In this document: positions 63,484 through 64,000 of the stretch, piece after piece
How positions within the stretch are numbered: the stretch's first letter is position 1
Layout of the letters: each line of letters starts with the position of its first letter
From: Marinobacter lutaoensis
Lineage (GTDB): Bacteria; Pseudomonadota; Gammaproteobacteria; Pseudomonadales; Oleiphilaceae
Direction: 5' to 3'
Length of the DNA stretch: 64,000 nucleotides
Assembly (NCBI RefSeq): GCF_001981305.1
Contig: NZ_MSCW01000002.1
Location: 62,001-126,000, forward strand
Position numbers and translations under genes: made by a program
Notes under the pieces: model-generated
What the model saw: only the letters and a program-made list of their open reading frames with translations
The model's database searches: none
Told to the model about the DNA's origin: nothing

Positions 63484-64000
63484 ATGGCAACCATAATGAT
63501 GATAATCATGATCGGGCTCCTGCTCCTCGGGTTCCCGATGATGATCCCCCTGATCACCGCCGCGGTGGTCGGTTTCGTGATGATGTTCGATGGCTTCGGC
63601 CAGATGGGCACCTTCATCCAGCAGATGATGGGCGGCATCCGGCCGGCCTCGCTGATCGCCGTACCCATGTTCATCCTGGCCGCGGACATCATGACCCGGG
63701 GCCAGTCGGCCGACCGCCTGATCAACATGGTCATGGCCTTCATCGGCCACATCAAGGGTGGCTTGGCGATCAGCACCGCCACCTCCTGCACCCTGTTCGG
63801 GGCCGTTTCCGGCTCCACCCAGGCCACCGTGGTGGCGGTCGGCTCGCCGCTGCGACCGAAGATGCTCAAGGCCGGCTACTCCGACCCGTTCACCCTGGCC
63901 CTGATCATCAACGCCAGCGACATCGCCTTCCTGATCCCACCCAGCATCGGCATGATCATCTACGGGGTCATCTCCGAGACCTCCATCGCCGAGCTGTTCA
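63484..64000 (+). CDS. teaC: Ectoine TRAP transporter large permease TeaC (partial, cut by window edge)
   Basis: An open frame from ATG 63484 runs to the window end without a stop, about 172 residues. It shows DctM-family features: a first hydrophobic segment (IGLLLLGFPMMIPLITAAVVGFVMM), GGIRPASLIAVPMFILAADIM, the helix TSCTLFGAVSGSTQATVVAVGS and LIPPSIGMIIYGVISE. By position it is TeaC. The remaining 250 or so residues lie outside the window. TeaD, a universal stress protein that often follows in Halomonas, cannot be seen. Confidence 0.9.
   Translation, partial: MATIMMIIMIGLLLLGFPMMIPLITAAVVGFVMMFDGFGQMGTFIQQMMGGIRPASLIAVPMFILAADIMTRGQSADRLINMVMAFIGHIKGGLAISTATSCTLFGAVSGSTQATVVAVGSPLRPKMLKAGYSDPFTLALIINASDIAFLIPPSIGMIIYGVISETSIAELF

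Overview
The window is high-GC, densely coded chromosomal DNA from a gammaproteobacterium. Rep helicase, PldA, a bacterioferritin/Bfd pair, YaeQ, NfsA, Fur-box-like sites and TonB-dependent iron uptake all fit that class. The right edge encodes a TRAP transporter whose binding protein closely resembles the ectoine-binding protein TeaA of Halomonas. I therefore infer a marine or halophilic organism of Halomonas/Marinobacter type and do not name a genus. I see no rRNA, CRISPR array, insertion sequence or phage gene. Two tRNA genes are present: Arg-CCG and Thr-CGU.

Layout. 0-9 kb: edge fragment, rep, cytochrome c5, a small membrane protein, pldA, bfr, bfd, an Xaa-Pro dipeptidase and a HypT-like LysR regulator. 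7.5-13.2 kb: a five-gene peptide ABC transporter whose DppD-like gene is frameshifted at a G8 tract. 13.4-17.7 kb: yaeQ, tRNA-Arg, a TetR/MFS pair, a DUF2218 gene with a strong Fur-like box, yeiH and tRNA-Thr.

17.8-47 kb is a large block of carboxylic-acid catabolism. (a) A divergent module contains a TAXI-TRAP importer, an MmgE/PrpD protein and a FadB-like bifunctional enzyme on one side, and an acyl-CoA dehydrogenase and an ADP-forming acyl-CoA synthetase on the other. (b) An alpha/beta hydrolase, a porin with a divergent LysR regulator, and an MFS carrier follow. (c) A citrate-synthase-fold lyase and a class III CoA-transferase are divergent from an IclR regulator and a PaaG-like hydratase. 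(d) A dctPQM-mvaA operon (TRAP importer plus class II HMG-CoA reductase) is divergent from a MocR regulator. (e) An IclR/PcaR-type regulator is divergent from a pcaI-pcaJ-pcaF-atoE-like operon, with two matching 15-bp palindromes in the intergenic region. Modules c to e could together degrade mevalonate or other HMG-CoA-level compounds and beta-ketoadipate to central acyl-CoAs.

47-64 kb: an LpxR-like outer-membrane protein, a PAS chemoreceptor, a small membrane protein, nfsA, a siderophore-uptake locus (TonB receptor, two binding proteins, two permeases, one ATPase, a LysR regulator, two Fur-like boxes), a NadN-type nucleotidase, a YqiA-like esterase and the start of teaABC.

The strongest lead is the combination of a TRAP-linked degradative HMG-CoA reductase with a nearby citrate-synthase-fold lyase that could replace HMG-CoA lyase. 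The main technical caution is the G8-tract frameshift, which may be a sequencing error.
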